From assembly GCF_001612635.1 (NCBI RefSeq), contig NZ_BDAV01000010.1:186001-250000 (forward strand): DNA of 64,000 nt. The letters are read 5' to 3'. This DNA is from Nocardia africana NBRC 100379. GTDB lineage: Bacteria; Actinomycetota; Actinomycetes; Mycobacteriales; Mycobacteriaceae. How positions within the stretch are numbered: position 1 is the first letter of the stretch; each line of letters begins with the position of its first letter. Positions 33,998 to 42,587 of the stretch are shown here, piece after piece. Below the pieces are notes generated by a model. The model was not told the origin of the DNA, did not search any database, and saw only the letters and a program-made list of their open reading frames with translations. The position numbers were made by a program, and so were the translations under genes.

Positions 33998-34497
33998 TAC
34001 GAATCCCTGCCCCTCCTACGACCGGCGGTGCCGGCGTGGCGACTGTCACCGACCACCTGGTCGGCGAGCGATTGGGCCAGCGGCTCGACCTCGAGTCGCA
34101 GCTCGGACTTGACGCGTTCGGCCTCGGCGCGCAGATGGGCAGCGGATTCGGCGACGATGCCGTCGACCTCCTGCTGAGCCTGCGTCCGCAGGTCGTCCAT
34201 GATCGCCCGGCCCTGGGCCCGTGCCTCGTTGCGGATGTCGGCCGCCTCGGTACGGGCTTGTTCCAGCGCCGTCTGATATTTCGCCTGGGCGTCGGCGAAG
34301 ACCTGTTTCGCCTCTTTGGCGTTGGCGGCGGTCGCCTCCACCCGCTCCTCGCGTTCGGTCAGCACCTTGCGGATCGGCGGAACGACGAAGAACCAGATGA
34401 CTCCGAGCACGATCAGAAAGATGATCAGCTCGACGAAGAAGGTGCCGTTGGGGATGAGGAAGTTCCCCTCGGCCACCACATCGGTTCGCGCGGACAT
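33997..34497 (-). CDS. atpF: ATP synthase Fo subunit b
   Basis: A 166-residue stator stalk subunit. A single membrane helix (about 20-38, FFVELIIFLIVLGVIWFFVV) is followed by PPIRKVLTEREERV and a long Ala/Glu/Arg-rich coiled coil. This is the normal arrangement of AtpF. It begins eight bases after the c-subunit stop. The C-terminus (RHAGTAGRRRGRDS) is basic and not family-like, perhaps because the reading frame runs into the next gene's start region. Confidence 0.9.
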   Translation of the reverse strand: MSARTDVVAEGNFLIPNGTFFVELIIFLIVLGVIWFFVVPPIRKVLTEREERVEATAANAKEAKQVFADAQAKYQTALEQARTEAADIRNEARAQGRAIMDDLRTQAQQEVDGIVAESAAHLRAEAERVKSELRLEVEPLAQSLADQVVGDSRHAGTAGRRRGRDS

Positions 34498-34505
34498 CTC
34501 GCCGA

Positions 34506-34757
34506 TTACTTACCGGGAGTTGCGAATACGAACAGCGCCATGAACGCGAGATTGATGAAGTACGCGGCCTCGACCAGACCGACGGTCAGGAAGAAGTTAC
34601 CGCGCAACCGGCCCTCGGCCTCGGGCTGCCGGGTTACGCCGTTGATCAGTGCCGAACCGGCCAGACCGTCACCGATACCCGCGCCGATGGCGCCACCGGC
34701 CATGATGAGGCCGCCACCGATGAGGGCACCCTGGACGATTGCTGGATCTGCTGCCAT
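34506..34757 (-). CDS. atpE: ATP synthase Fo subunit c (rotor ring)
   Basis: An 83-residue hairpin membrane protein that forms the rotor ring. Helix 1 has the glycine-rich GAIGAGIGDGLAG and helix 2 carries the ion-binding Glu in GLVEAAYFIN (residue 63), so it is a proton-type ring. The loop RQPEAEGR is typical. The sequence is very close to the mycobacterial c subunit, including the Asp/Glu/Ala/Ile positions that line the bedaquiline site. The start at ATG 34757 excludes an in-frame upstream extension without family similarity. Confidence 0.95.
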   Translation of the reverse strand: MAADPAIVQGALIGGGLIMAGGAIGAGIGDGLAGSALINGVTRQPEAEGRLRGNFFLTVGLVEAAYFINLAFMALFVFATPGK

Positions 34758-34813
34758 TTTCTCTTCCTGTTCTCCAACGTTGACCGATCGGTGAGGCCGA
34801 CCGGGACTGCCGT

Positions 34814-35575
34814 TCAGTGGTTTTCGTGCTCCAGCGTCATGGACTGACTGAAGTAGAGGACGGTCAAAAGCGAGAAGATGAACGCCTGAATGGCGCCGAC
34901 GAACAAGTCGAACAGCTTCCAAATGGCGTTGGGGCCCCAGGCGATCCAGTACGGGAACAGCGCGATCACCGCGACCATGACGCCGCCGGCGAACATATTT
35001 CCGAACAATCGCAGCGACAGCGACAACGGCTTGGCGATCTCTTCGATGATGTTGATCAACACCATCGGCCCCCACCCCGTGTGGCCCTTCAGCAACTGTT
35101 TCACATGCGTCACCGGACCCCGGCGTCGGACACCCGCCGCGTGGTAGAAGACGAAGACGAACAATGCGAGGGCGTAGACGAAATTGACATCGGAGGCCGG
35201 CGGGAAGATGAATTCGCCGCGGCCGTACTGCATCGGCAGCACCGATATCCAGTTCGACAGCAGGATGAAGGTGAAAAGCGTTACCGCCAAAGGCAATACG
35301 AACGGCGCGATGCGCATTCCGATCGCGGATTCCACCTGCCCGCGCATCTGCACGGTGATGGTCTCGAAGAACAACTGCACGCCGTTCGGTACGCCCGAGG
35401 TGATCTTCATGCGAAGGAAGAGCGCCAGGGCGATGACGATCACCGCGGCGACCGCCGTCGAGAGGATGGTGTCGACGTTGAACGTCAATCCCCAGAGTTC
35501 GGTGGTGGCGTGGTGACCTACTTCGATCTTCGGCTCTTCATCGGCCAGGATCATCGTCGCGATAGTGCTGCTCAT
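34814..35575 (-). CDS. atpB: ATP synthase Fo subunit a
   Basis: A 253-residue multi-span membrane protein that forms the half-channels beside the c ring. The essential Arg is in PLSLSLRLFGNMFAGG, and the last helices (VGAIQAFIFSLLTVLYFSQS) are typical. ATG 35575 overlaps the atpI stop by four bases. The length is normal and all key residues are kept, so this Fo part looks capable of proton conduction. Confidence 0.95.
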   Translation of the reverse strand: MSSTIATMILADEEPKIEVGHHATTELWGLTFNVDTILSTAVAAVIVIALALFLRMKITSGVPNGVQLFFETITVQMRGQVESAIGMRIAPFVLPLAVTLFTFILLSNWISVLPMQYGRGEFIFPPASDVNFVYALALFVFVFYHAAGVRRRGPVTHVKQLLKGHTGWGPMVLINIIEEIAKPLSLSLRLFGNMFAGGVMVAVIALFPYWIAWGPNAIWKLFDLFVGAIQAFIFSLLTVLYFSQSMTLEHENH

Positions 35576-35952
35576 GACTGCTGACGGAGCCCTCTCCACT
35601 CGGGCACGACGGTATGCAAGACGAGGATCACCTGGAACAGAGCGAGTCCGAAGAAGATGCCCACACCGTTCGGACGCGTCAGGAACGCCACGATGATCGC
35701 CAGGACGGTGACGATGATCAGCCGCGCGGCCGTCGACAAGGCCAGCGCCTGCTTATTCGGCGATTCCGAGCGGGTGATGCCGGTGACCGATCGCAATGTC
35801 AGTTGCGCGTTCAGCCAGCCCAGCCCCAGCCCGATACAGATGAAAACACCCAACATCAACCGATCCAGCGGACCGGTCACCACCAAAGCCAGCACACCGA
35901 ATGCGGCTACCATGTAGCTCGCACGGCGCAGCCGGAGTTTGTCGATACTCAC
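35572..35952 (-). CDS. ATP synthase-associated protein I (AtpI-like)
   Basis: A 126-residue membrane protein with four hydrophobic segments, in the position and with the style of AtpI (the I gene that precedes Fo genes in many bacteria and helps assemble the c ring). GTG 35952 is the start (MSIDKLRLRRASYMVAAFGV). It overlaps subunit a by four bases and is the first gene of the Fo operon. The promoter should lie in the gene-free region to its right. Confidence 0.8.
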   Translation of the reverse strand: MSIDKLRLRRASYMVAAFGVLALVVTGPLDRLMLGVFICIGLGLGWLNAQLTLRSVTGITRSESPNKQALALSTAARLIIVTVLAIIVAFLTRPNGVGIFFGLALFQVILVLHTVVPEWRGLRQQS

Positions 35953-36643
35953 TGCGACACCACCATCGCCGCCATCCCACCTCGTAGTAGGTCGTGATCG
36001 AGGTCAGCTTACACAGACCAACCTTCTTGCGTAGCAACATTTTTGATCTTCATATACTTGATCTTGAATTTTGTGCCGGACACTCCGGGACAATGAGTCC
36101 AGCCATCGACCGGCTATCACTTTCTACGCCGTACGACCTGCAAATGGGGGCGTTTTCCGGAACATTCGGACCCCGCGCGCAGCGGCGCGGCAATGGTAAA
36201 TCAACGGTCAATACTCTGCCGTGAAACAGTAAATTCGTCGGCGCGTCGTCATTGCAATTTGTCTCGAATGCCCGAATTGTCGGGGTTTCGATTCGGTGAT
36301 CTATCGATGCCTTATATATATGTGCGCCTCCGGCGGCCGAGCGCGGCGGCGCCGAGGCGACCCGGACACCCCCGGCAGGACCGGCGACAGGGTCCGCCGT
36401 GATGTCCTACGGCTCGGCAATCCCGTCCGCGCACCCCGGCTCACTTGCACAAATTTCGCGTTCTACCAGGCATTCCCGGACATTTTACTGCCGAAGGGTT
36501 ACCGTGTCTGCTGCTGGGTACATCACCCACCGGGTCGCTCCGGCCCGCCCGATGAGGGAAACCGAAGTTCCCGAGAGACGCCTGGTGGTTTCTGGTCTCT
36601 CGCCATGCTTGGTCGCAGCTTCACACGTTGAGGAGGCAGTACC
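35953..36643. other. Gene-free divergent region between the Fo operon and the glycosyltransferase
   Basis: About 690 bases with no convincing gene. The part 36030-36070 is AT-rich and contains a direct repeat ttgatctt (two copies 15 bases apart), a possible regulator site or part of the Fo promoter. The part 36300-36330 (tcgatgccttatatatatgtgc) is another AT-rich candidate promoter, pointing to the glycosyltransferase. A hairpin lies at 36572-36602. Confidence 0.45.
36572..36602 (+). promoter_or_regulatory. Leader hairpin before the glycosyltransferase
   Basis: An 8-bp stem (cgagagac at 36572-36579 with gtctctcg at 36595-36602) and a 15-base loop, 41 bases before the ATG. There is no T run, so it is not a standard terminator. 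It may stabilise the mRNA or hide an attenuator. Confidence 0.4.
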
Positions 36644-37945
36644 ATGAGCAGTATCCCGTCAGGCTCGGATTCCTCGGGGCCGACCGGCTCCAGTCCCGTC
36701 GAGTACGACGACTCCCTGCACTATCCGGAATCGGAGTACTCGGCCTCGTTGGGGGATGCTTCACTGGAGGACGCTTCACTGGCGGACTCGGAATCCTTGA
36801 TCTACCGGCTCCACGAACCCGGCGCGTCCCTGCACATCGTGATGGTCGCACCGCCGTACTTCGAAGTGCCGCCTGCCGGTTACGGCGGCGTCGAAGCCGT
36901 GGTGGCTCAACTGGCGGACGCACTGGTAGCACGTGGGCACCGGGTGACCCTGTTGGGCGCCGGCCGCTCCGGGACTACTGCACGGTTCATCCGGGTATGG
37001 GACGACATCCTCGCCGAACGCCTCGGCGATCCGTTCCCGGAGGTGCTCAACGCGCTCAAGGTTCGGCGCATCATCACCGAACTGGCGCAGACCGAACGGA
37101 TCGACGTCGTTCACGACCACACCTTCGCGGGGCCGCTGAACGCTCCGATGTACACCGCCCTCGGCATTCCGACCGTCGTCACCGTGCACGGTCCGGTCGA
37201 CGGGGAAGCGCAGGAGTACTACAGCTCGCTGACCGATACCGCGCAGTTCGTCGCGATCAGCGATCGCCAACGCTCCCTGGCCGAGAATCTCAACTGGGTC
37301 GGCCGCGTCTACAACACGGTCCGCCCGGCCGAATGGCCGTTCCAGACCCGTAAACAGGACTTCGGCCTGTTCCTGGGGCGCTATGCCCCCTACAAGGGTC
37401 CCGATCTGGCTCTGCACGCCGCACACGAGGCGGGGATCCCGTTGGTGCTGGCGGCGAAGATGAACGAACCCCCGGAGAAGGCCTACTTCGAGAACGCGGT
37501 GCGGCCGCTGCTGCGCGACACCGATTTCGTCTTCGGTGAGGCCGACCAGATCGCGAAGCGGCTGCTGCTGGCCTCGGCGCGCTGCCTGCTGTTCCCGATT
37601 CGATGGGAGGAGCCGTTCGGCATCGTGATGATAGAGGCGATGGCCTGCGGCACCCCCGTGGTCGCCCTGCGCGGCGGCGCGGTCGAAGAGGTCGTCGACG
37701 ACGGGGTCACGGGCATCATCTGCGACGATCCCGCCGAACTGCCCGCGGCCATCGCCGCGGCCGACGAGATCGACCCGGCCGCCTGCCGGCGCCGGGTGGT
37801 GGAGAAGTTCTCCGTCGACCAGTTGGGCGCCGGATACGAGGCCGCTTACTACGCGGCGATCGACAAACTCGCCGGCGTCCCGGTACCCGTCGCATCCGAC
37901 GGCGTTCCCCTGATCCGCCCGCTCTCGGCCGTCGGAAACGGCTGA
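36644..37945 (+). CDS. Glycosyltransferase family 4 (GT-B)
   Basis: A 433-residue GT-B glycosyltransferase. The glycine-rich start MVAPPYFEVPPAGYGGVEAV, the EEPFGIVMIEAMACGTPVVA donor-sugar block (E-x7-E motif) and the GGAVEEVVDDGVTG segment are those of family GT4. It has no membrane segment. The first 60 residues are an acidic Ser/Asp-rich tail with a short internal repeat (DASLEDASLADSESL), unusual for the family and probably disordered. ATG 36644 has gaggagg seven bases upstream. The acceptor is unknown; cytosolic synthesis of a glycolipid or trehalose-like sugar is possible. Confidence 0.9.
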   Translation: MSSIPSGSDSSGPTGSSPVEYDDSLHYPESEYSASLGDASLEDASLADSESLIYRLHEPGASLHIVMVAPPYFEVPPAGYGGVEAVVAQLADALVARGHRVTLLGAGRSGTTARFIRVWDDILAERLGDPFPEVLNALKVRRIITELAQTERIDVVHDHTFAGPLNAPMYTALGIPTVVTVHGPVDGEAQEYYSSLTDTAQFVAISDRQRSLAENLNWVGRVYNTVRPAEWPFQTRKQDFGLFLGRYAPYKGPDLALHAAHEAGIPLVLAAKMNEPPEKAYFENAVRPLLRDTDFVFGEADQIAKRLLLASARCLLFPIRWEEPFGIVMIEAMACGTPVVALRGGAVEEVVDDGVTGIICDDPAELPAAIAAADEIDPAACRRRVVEKFSVDQLGAGYEAAYYAAIDKLAGVPVPVASDGVPLIRPLSAVGNG

Positions 37946-38037
37946 TTCGCAGGCGAATCCACCCGCATCCGGTCCGCTTCACCGCACGACCGGATGCGGG
38001 CGCCCTCGGGAGGATCGGGGCAGGCCGGGCGAGAGAA

Positions 38038-38574
38038 TCAGCGGGGTAGCCCGCCGAACCGTCCCTCCCACCGCACCAGCACATCGGCCAGAATGCGAGC
38101 GAGTTCGCGCTGGTCGTCCTCGGGTAGTCCGGAGAGCAATCCGGCCTCGTAGGCCAGCTGTCGCGGCATCAGCCGATCGATCAGCGCGCGGCCGTCCGCG
38201 GTCAGCGCGATATGGGAGACGCGACGGTCCCTGGTGTCGGCCCGGCGGCCGACCAGCCCGCGCTCTTCCAGCCCCCGCAGCCGCTTGGTCACCGCCGCGG
38301 GCGAGGCGAAGGTTTCGCGCGCCAGCCGGCCGGGCGTGAGTTCGCCGCCGACGCGCCGCAGCGCCAGCAGAATGTCGAATTCCGGTCGCGCCAGTTCCTC
38401 GTCGCCGAGCGGTGCGTCGGCGACCTGGTGCAGCAGGGCCGCACAGCGAGTGATGCGGCCGATCACCGCGATCGGACGCAGATCGAGCTCCGGCGCGGCC
38501 TGCGCCCACTGCCGCATGACCTCGGCGACGGCATCGTCGGCTACCGCGTTCTCGGCCGGAGTTCGCGCGGACAT
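38038..38574 (-). CDS. MarR family regulator
   Basis: A 178-residue MarR winged-helix regulator. The DNA-binding part reads LTPGRLARETFASPAAVTKRLRGLEERGLV and DTRDRRVSHIALTADGRALI, as expected. The start overlaps the stop of the FUSC transporter gene by one base, so both are in one operon. The candidate MarR box at 40364-40381 in front of that operon makes autoregulation likely. The natural inducer would be an aromatic acid or drug expelled by the transporter. Confidence 0.92.
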   Translation of the reverse strand: MSARTPAENAVADDAVAEVMRQWAQAAPELDLRPIAVIGRITRCAALLHQVADAPLGDEELARPEFDILLALRRVGGELTPGRLARETFASPAAVTKRLRGLEERGLVGRRADTRDRRVSHIALTADGRALIDRLMPRQLAYEAGLLSGLPEDDQRELARILADVLVRWEGRFGGLPR

Positions 38575-40346
38575 CACGACACCGCCGCAAACGTGCGGAC
38601 CGGCAACCGATCCAGGAGCTGATGTCCGGTACGTTCCGCGGCGACGATGCGTTCGTCGGATAGCGGCGCACTCCACCATTCCCCCGCCGCCGTATCGGCG
38701 CAGGTGCGGACCTCGATCAGAGCGGCCGCGAGCCGAGCCCGGTCGGCCGGGGCGGCGGTGCCGGAGTCCACCGCCCGGCGCGCGCGGCCGATCGCGGCAT
38801 CGAGTTCGCCCAGCGCCGCAGCCACCCGGTCGGTGACCCGGCGATTGGGTACGACGAAACAGATCAGGACCGCGATCACCGCACCCACACAGGTGTCGAG
38901 CCAGCGGTCGAGTCCGAGTTCGGAGGCCGGTCGCGGGGTGGCGAACTCCACCATCGCCAGGGCCATCGGGGTGATGAATACCGAAGCGACCCAATAATTC
39001 CGGGAGATGGTGGCCTCGACGATCACCTGGCAGACCAGCGCCATGACCACCAGCGCGACAGCGCTGTGCGCCCACGGCGCGACCGCCGTGAACAGCGCGA
39101 CACCCACGAGATTGCCCAGCACGCGTTGCACAGTACGCTGCCACGACTGCGCGGTGTTGGCGACGATCAGGACCGCGGCGGTCATCACGGCCCAGTACGG
39201 ACGATTCACGCCCAGCGCCAACGAAGTCCAGCCCGCGGCCGCGGCGCCGAGGGTGACGCGGGTGGCGAGCGGCAGTCCGGGGGCGCCGGGGAGGAAGGCA
39301 CGACCCACGCGCCGCAACGCCGTCCCGCGGGCGCCTCCGGCTCGGCCGAGGCCGATACCGCGAATCTCGGACTCTTCGGCTGCGGCGCAATGGATCCGGG
39401 GTACCTCGTGGCCGCGTCGCAGGGCGCGGGCGTACCGATCGAGGCTGTCGGCGCCGGCCTCGGCGTCGATACGGCTCCGGTCTCGCGCCGTCGCGAAACC
39501 GGCTGTCGCGGTATCACTCTCGGCATCGGAGGGGTACAGCAGGTATTCGGGACCGACGGGCCTGGTTGTGGCGGCGAGGGTTTCGGCTCGGGCCAGCAGT
39601 CCGGCCAGCGCGGTGAGTTGTGCCGTGGTGCGGGCGGTGGCGGGCACCCGGGCCAGCGCGGTCCAGCCGGCCTGCACGGCGACCGCGGCGTCGTGCCGGG
39701 CGAGCGGCACCGCGGCATCGCCGAGCGGCACTCGCAGCAGCCGGGCGGTGGATTCCAGCGCGCGCGCCACGGCCAGCCGCTGCGGCCCGTGCGGGCGCAC
39801 CAGCGCCGGAGCCATGCAGACACACCACGCCAGCACGCCGCCCAGCAGGATCAGGGCGAGATGGCCGGGAAGTTGTCCGGCGCGCTGCGGGATGAAGGCC
39901 GCACTCGAGACCACGAAGGTGAAGATGATGTTGCCGGGCGGGCCCATCCGGGAGGCGTCGCAGACCAGCTTGTACAGCCCGGCGAGCACCGCGATCACCA
40001 GGACCCGCACCGCCGCGGATTCGATCAGCGCCGACGCGGTCAACGCGACCGCGGTGCCGGCGAACATGCCGAGCACCACCCAGGCCAGGGTCCGGCCGCG
40101 GGCGGCATACGGCAGGCCGTGCCCGTACAGGGCGCACAGGCCGCCGGCGCTGGTGTAGAAGGCCAGCTGCACCTGCCCGGTGGCCAGCAGCACGACCTCC
40201 GGCCCGCCGATCGCGATCAGCGCGCACAGCGCCGACTGATACCAGGTGTCGGCAACCGGGCGCATCCGGAACACACCGCGCAGCGACAGCATCCGCAGGG
40301 TGGAGCGGAAACCGGCAGCCGAGGAGGACGAGGCACGATGCGACAC
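38574..40346 (-). CDS. FUSC family efflux protein (fusaric acid/aromatic acid exporter)
   Basis: A 590-residue membrane protein with two blocks of about five to six membrane helices, separated and followed by cytosolic segments, as in FUSC/aromatic acid efflux proteins. The second block contains the family stretch RPYWAVMTAAVLIVANTAQ with RTVQRVLGNLVGVALF. GTG 40346 is the start; little room remains for a ribosome site, so a short or leaderless mRNA is likely. It is the first gene of an operon with the MarR regulator and has an operator in front. Confidence 0.9.
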   Translation of the reverse strand: MSHRASSSSAAGFRSTLRMLSLRGVFRMRPVADTWYQSALCALIAIGGPEVVLLATGQVQLAFYTSAGGLCALYGHGLPYAARGRTLAWVVLGMFAGTAVALTASALIESAAVRVLVIAVLAGLYKLVCDASRMGPPGNIIFTFVVSSAAFIPQRAGQLPGHLALILLGGVLAWCVCMAPALVRPHGPQRLAVARALESTARLLRVPLGDAAVPLARHDAAVAVQAGWTALARVPATARTTAQLTALAGLLARAETLAATTRPVGPEYLLYPSDAESDTATAGFATARDRSRIDAEAGADSLDRYARALRRGHEVPRIHCAAAEESEIRGIGLGRAGGARGTALRRVGRAFLPGAPGLPLATRVTLGAAAAGWTSLALGVNRPYWAVMTAAVLIVANTAQSWQRTVQRVLGNLVGVALFTAVAPWAHSAVALVVMALVCQVIVEATISRNYWVASVFITPMALAMVEFATPRPASELGLDRWLDTCVGAVIAVLICFVVPNRRVTDRVAAALGELDAAIGRARRAVDSGTAAPADRARLAAALIEVRTCADTAAGEWWSAPLSDERIVAAERTGHQLLDRLPVRTFAAVS

Positions 40347-40363
40347 CCGAGAAGCTTAACCGG

Positions 40364-40381
40364 TATTTTACTAGGAAACTA
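40364..40381. promoter_or_regulatory. Imperfect MarR box before the FUSC-marR operon
   Basis: TATTTTACTAGGAAACTA is an 18-base imperfect palindrome centred on CTAG, with 14 of 18 positions symmetric. On the minus strand it overlaps a TAAAAT -10 candidate 18 bases from the GTG start, a fitting site for autorepression by the MarR protein. Confidence 0.6.
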
Positions 40382-40622
40382 TATGAGTGCGCTCACGTAC
40401 GGCTGCGCAGGCAGCCGACGGCTCTGTACCTTGCCGAGCCGGCCGCGCGAACCACCCTCCCCTCCGGCGCAATTCGCCGGCATTCGGTCGCCATATTGCG
40501 AATGCAGAATGTGCCCGCGAAAAATCGCGCAGGGAGTTATCCGGAACACCGTGCCACACATTGTCGCGGGCACCGAAATCACAGATTCCCCGAAATCCGG
40601 ATACGCGTCAGGACACGATTCG

Positions 40623-41660
40623 CTATCGATTTCGAGTCAGCGACTGCCGGTATGCCCGCGGCGACATCCCCATCCATCGGGTGAAGGCGTGAGTGAAATT
40701 AGCCGTTTCCGCATATCCGAGCCGGCGAGCCACATCCTCGACCGTCGCCCCGGCGCGCAGCAGCTCCGCCGCGGTGCTCTCCCGCACGGTGTTGAGCAGG
40801 CCGCGGAAGCTGGCGCCCTCGGCGGCGAGCTGGCGGCGCAGCGTACGGACGTTGATGTGCAGCTCGGCGGCCACTTCGGCCATCGACGGCACCGAACCCG
40901 GTTCGCGCAGCAGGCGCTCGCGGACCAGCGTCGACAACTTCCAGCCGCCTTCCAGCAGTACCTGCAGCGCCTCCCGGCACTGCCGTTCGATCAGGTTCGC
41001 GGTATGCGAATCGGCATGTGGCATGCGCAGATCCAGGAACGAGCGGGGCAGGACCAGCGCGGTACGCGGGCAGTCGCTGAGGATGGTGTCGATCGAGGCG
41101 AAGTCCGCCAGTGCGGCGGCCCGGCCGGCGTCCAGTTCCAGTTCCAGGCGCACGGCGGGGATGCTCACGTCGAGCGCCCGGCCGGCCACGAAGATCAGGG
41201 CCACCTCGCGCTCGACGAAGAATCCGCGCAGGTCCGCGGGTATTGCCGAGCCGTCGGCAACCAGCGCGACCTCGCCGCCACCGGACTCGTCGAGGTGATA
41301 GCGCGCCGCGACCGAGACCAGATCCTGATAGCGGACCGCGATGTTCAGCACGTCGCGCATGGTCGCACTGGCCAGTGCCGCGAGGCCGACCAGACCCGCC
41401 TTGCCCAGCGACGCCTGCGCGGCGGTCTGCACGCCGAGTCCGGGCCGATCGCCGAGCGCGCGAATCAGATTGCGCGCGACGGCGAATTCTTGATCCGGCC
41501 AAATTCGCACCTGTTCATCGGCCAGATCCGCGGATTCGATTCCGGTGCCCGCCAATAACAGCGGTTCATCCAATCCATGCGCGAGCCCGACACTCACCAT
41601 CATGCGCACGCTGACGCTGCCGTGCGGCAACACATCGGGCGGCGTACCGATCCCAACCAC
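40623..41660 (-). CDS. AraC family regulator with arabinose-binding-like N-terminal domain
   Basis: A 345-residue regulator. The first 230 residues form an effector domain of the AraC_binding_2 type (PGLGVQTAAQASLGKAGLVG, then ALIFVAGRALDVSIPAVRLE). The last 90 residues carry the two AraC helix-turn-helices (EVAAELHINVRTLRRQLAAE and DVARRLGYAETANFTHAFTR). The start is GTG 41660. It lies on the same strand as the FUSC operon but 240 bases upstream, with gene-free DNA between. No target is evident. Confidence 0.88.
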   Translation of the reverse strand: MVGIGTPPDVLPHGSVSVRMMVSVGLAHGLDEPLLLAGTGIESADLADEQVRIWPDQEFAVARNLIRALGDRPGLGVQTAAQASLGKAGLVGLAALASATMRDVLNIAVRYQDLVSVAARYHLDESGGGEVALVADGSAIPADLRGFFVEREVALIFVAGRALDVSIPAVRLELELDAGRAAALADFASIDTILSDCPRTALVLPRSFLDLRMPHADSHTANLIERQCREALQVLLEGGWKLSTLVRERLLREPGSVPSMAEVAAELHINVRTLRRQLAAEGASFRGLLNTVRESTAAELLRAGATVEDVARRLGYAETANFTHAFTRWMGMSPRAYRQSLTRNR

Positions 41661-41790
41661 AGTCCGAAATTACCAATATTCGGTCCTTTCGGCACATTCC
41701 GACCCCAAAACCGGGGGCATAACCTCGACAGACCGACATCGGCACGGGATGGCCGATGGTCAGGCAGGGATCGAGGAGGGCGACTGCACC

Positions 41791-41967
41791 GTGGACATGT
41801 TCAGTACCTGTTGGATGGAACCGCTCGACCTCACCCCGCAGAAGGCCCACCAGATCATGCAGATGCACCGCAGCTGCCGCACCGACGAATGCCCGCGCCG
41901 TCGTGCCGCGCTCCGCGTTCTGGTCGACGCGGGCCGACTGATCCCGGATTCCTCACGGGTGCACTGA
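41791..41967 (+). CDS. Small conserved Cys-containing protein
   Basis: A 58-residue protein starting at GTG 41791, ten bases after gaggaggg. It reads MDMFSTCWMEPLDLTPQKA and then MQMHRSC, ECPRRRAALRVLV, with three Cys at regular spacing. Very similar short proteins occur in Nocardia and Rhodococcus from memory, so this is probably a real gene too short for many gene finders. The Cys and His positions could bind a metal, but no function is known. A second ATG two codons in (41797) is an alternative. Confidence 0.65.
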   Translation: MDMFSTCWMEPLDLTPQKAHQIMQMHRSCRTDECPRRRAALRVLVDAGRLIPDSSRVH

Positions 41968-41984
41968 CAACGCCCGGGAGACGG

Positions 41985-42587
41985 TTACCGGCCCGCCCAG
42001 CGATCGGTCCAGTCCCGTGCGATCCGGCGTGCCCGGGCCGGCGGCATGCGATCGGGTTCGGTGAGGACCGCGAGCGTCAGACCGTCGAGCAGCGCCAGCA
42101 ATTCCGCTGCGGCGTCGCCGGATTCGGCGGTCCGGTCCGGATTCACGGCGACCAGCGCCCGGGCGATCAATTCCTCGGTGTGCTGCCATTGGGCCCGATG
42201 CAGCGCCGCGATCTCGGGGTCGTGGGCGGCGCGCGCCACCAGCGCGAACCACACCCGGGCGAGGCGATCCTCGCTGTCGGGTGCGATGAGCAGGTCGACG
42301 AGGCGGGACAGGCGCTGCGCCGGCGGGAGTTGCGCCACCGCCGCAGCATCGAAGCGGCGGGCCGCCTCGTCCCGCACGTACTCCCATACCCGGTGCAGGA
42401 GGTCGTTCTTCGTCGAGAAGTAGTACTGCACCGTGCCGATCGACACCTCGGCGCGGCCGGCCAGCGTGCGGATACTGACGCCCTCGATCCCGTCCTCGGC
42501 GATGACGTCGGCCAGCCGATCGAGCAGCTGACCACGACGGTCCGTCGCGGCCCCGTCCGTGGCCGCCCCGGCCCGCTCAACGCCCAC
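41985..42587 (-). CDS. TetR family regulator
   Basis: A 200-residue TetR repressor. The DNA-binding helices read LADVIAEDGIEGVSIRTLAGRAEVSIGTVQYYFSTKNDLL in order across residues 23-62. The C-terminal part is helical, for ligand binding and dimerisation. GTG 42587 has gagaggag upstream. It overlaps the preceding membrane-protein gene by 11 bases and closes a three-gene operon whose promoter region holds three near-identical palindromes, the likely operators. Confidence 0.93.
   Translation of the reverse strand: MGVERAGAATDGAATDRRGQLLDRLADVIAEDGIEGVSIRTLAGRAEVSIGTVQYYFSTKNDLLHRVWEYVRDEAARRFDAAAVAQLPPAQRLSRLVDLLIAPDSEDRLARVWFALVARAAHDPEIAALHRAQWQHTEELIARALVAVNPDRTAESGDAAAELLALLDGLTLAVLTEPDRMPPARARRIARDWTDRWAGR

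Noticed and set aside
36193..36631. Small plus-strand genes upstream of the glycosyltransferase
   Set aside because: Frames show no recognisable protein, and the region has promoter-like AT-rich parts and a hairpin.
36400..36643. A known riboswitch in the glycosyltransferase leader
   Set aside because: The leader is long and has one hairpin, but I could not match a known riboswitch consensus (c-di-AMP, c-di-GMP, TPP, guanidine). Only the hairpin is reported.
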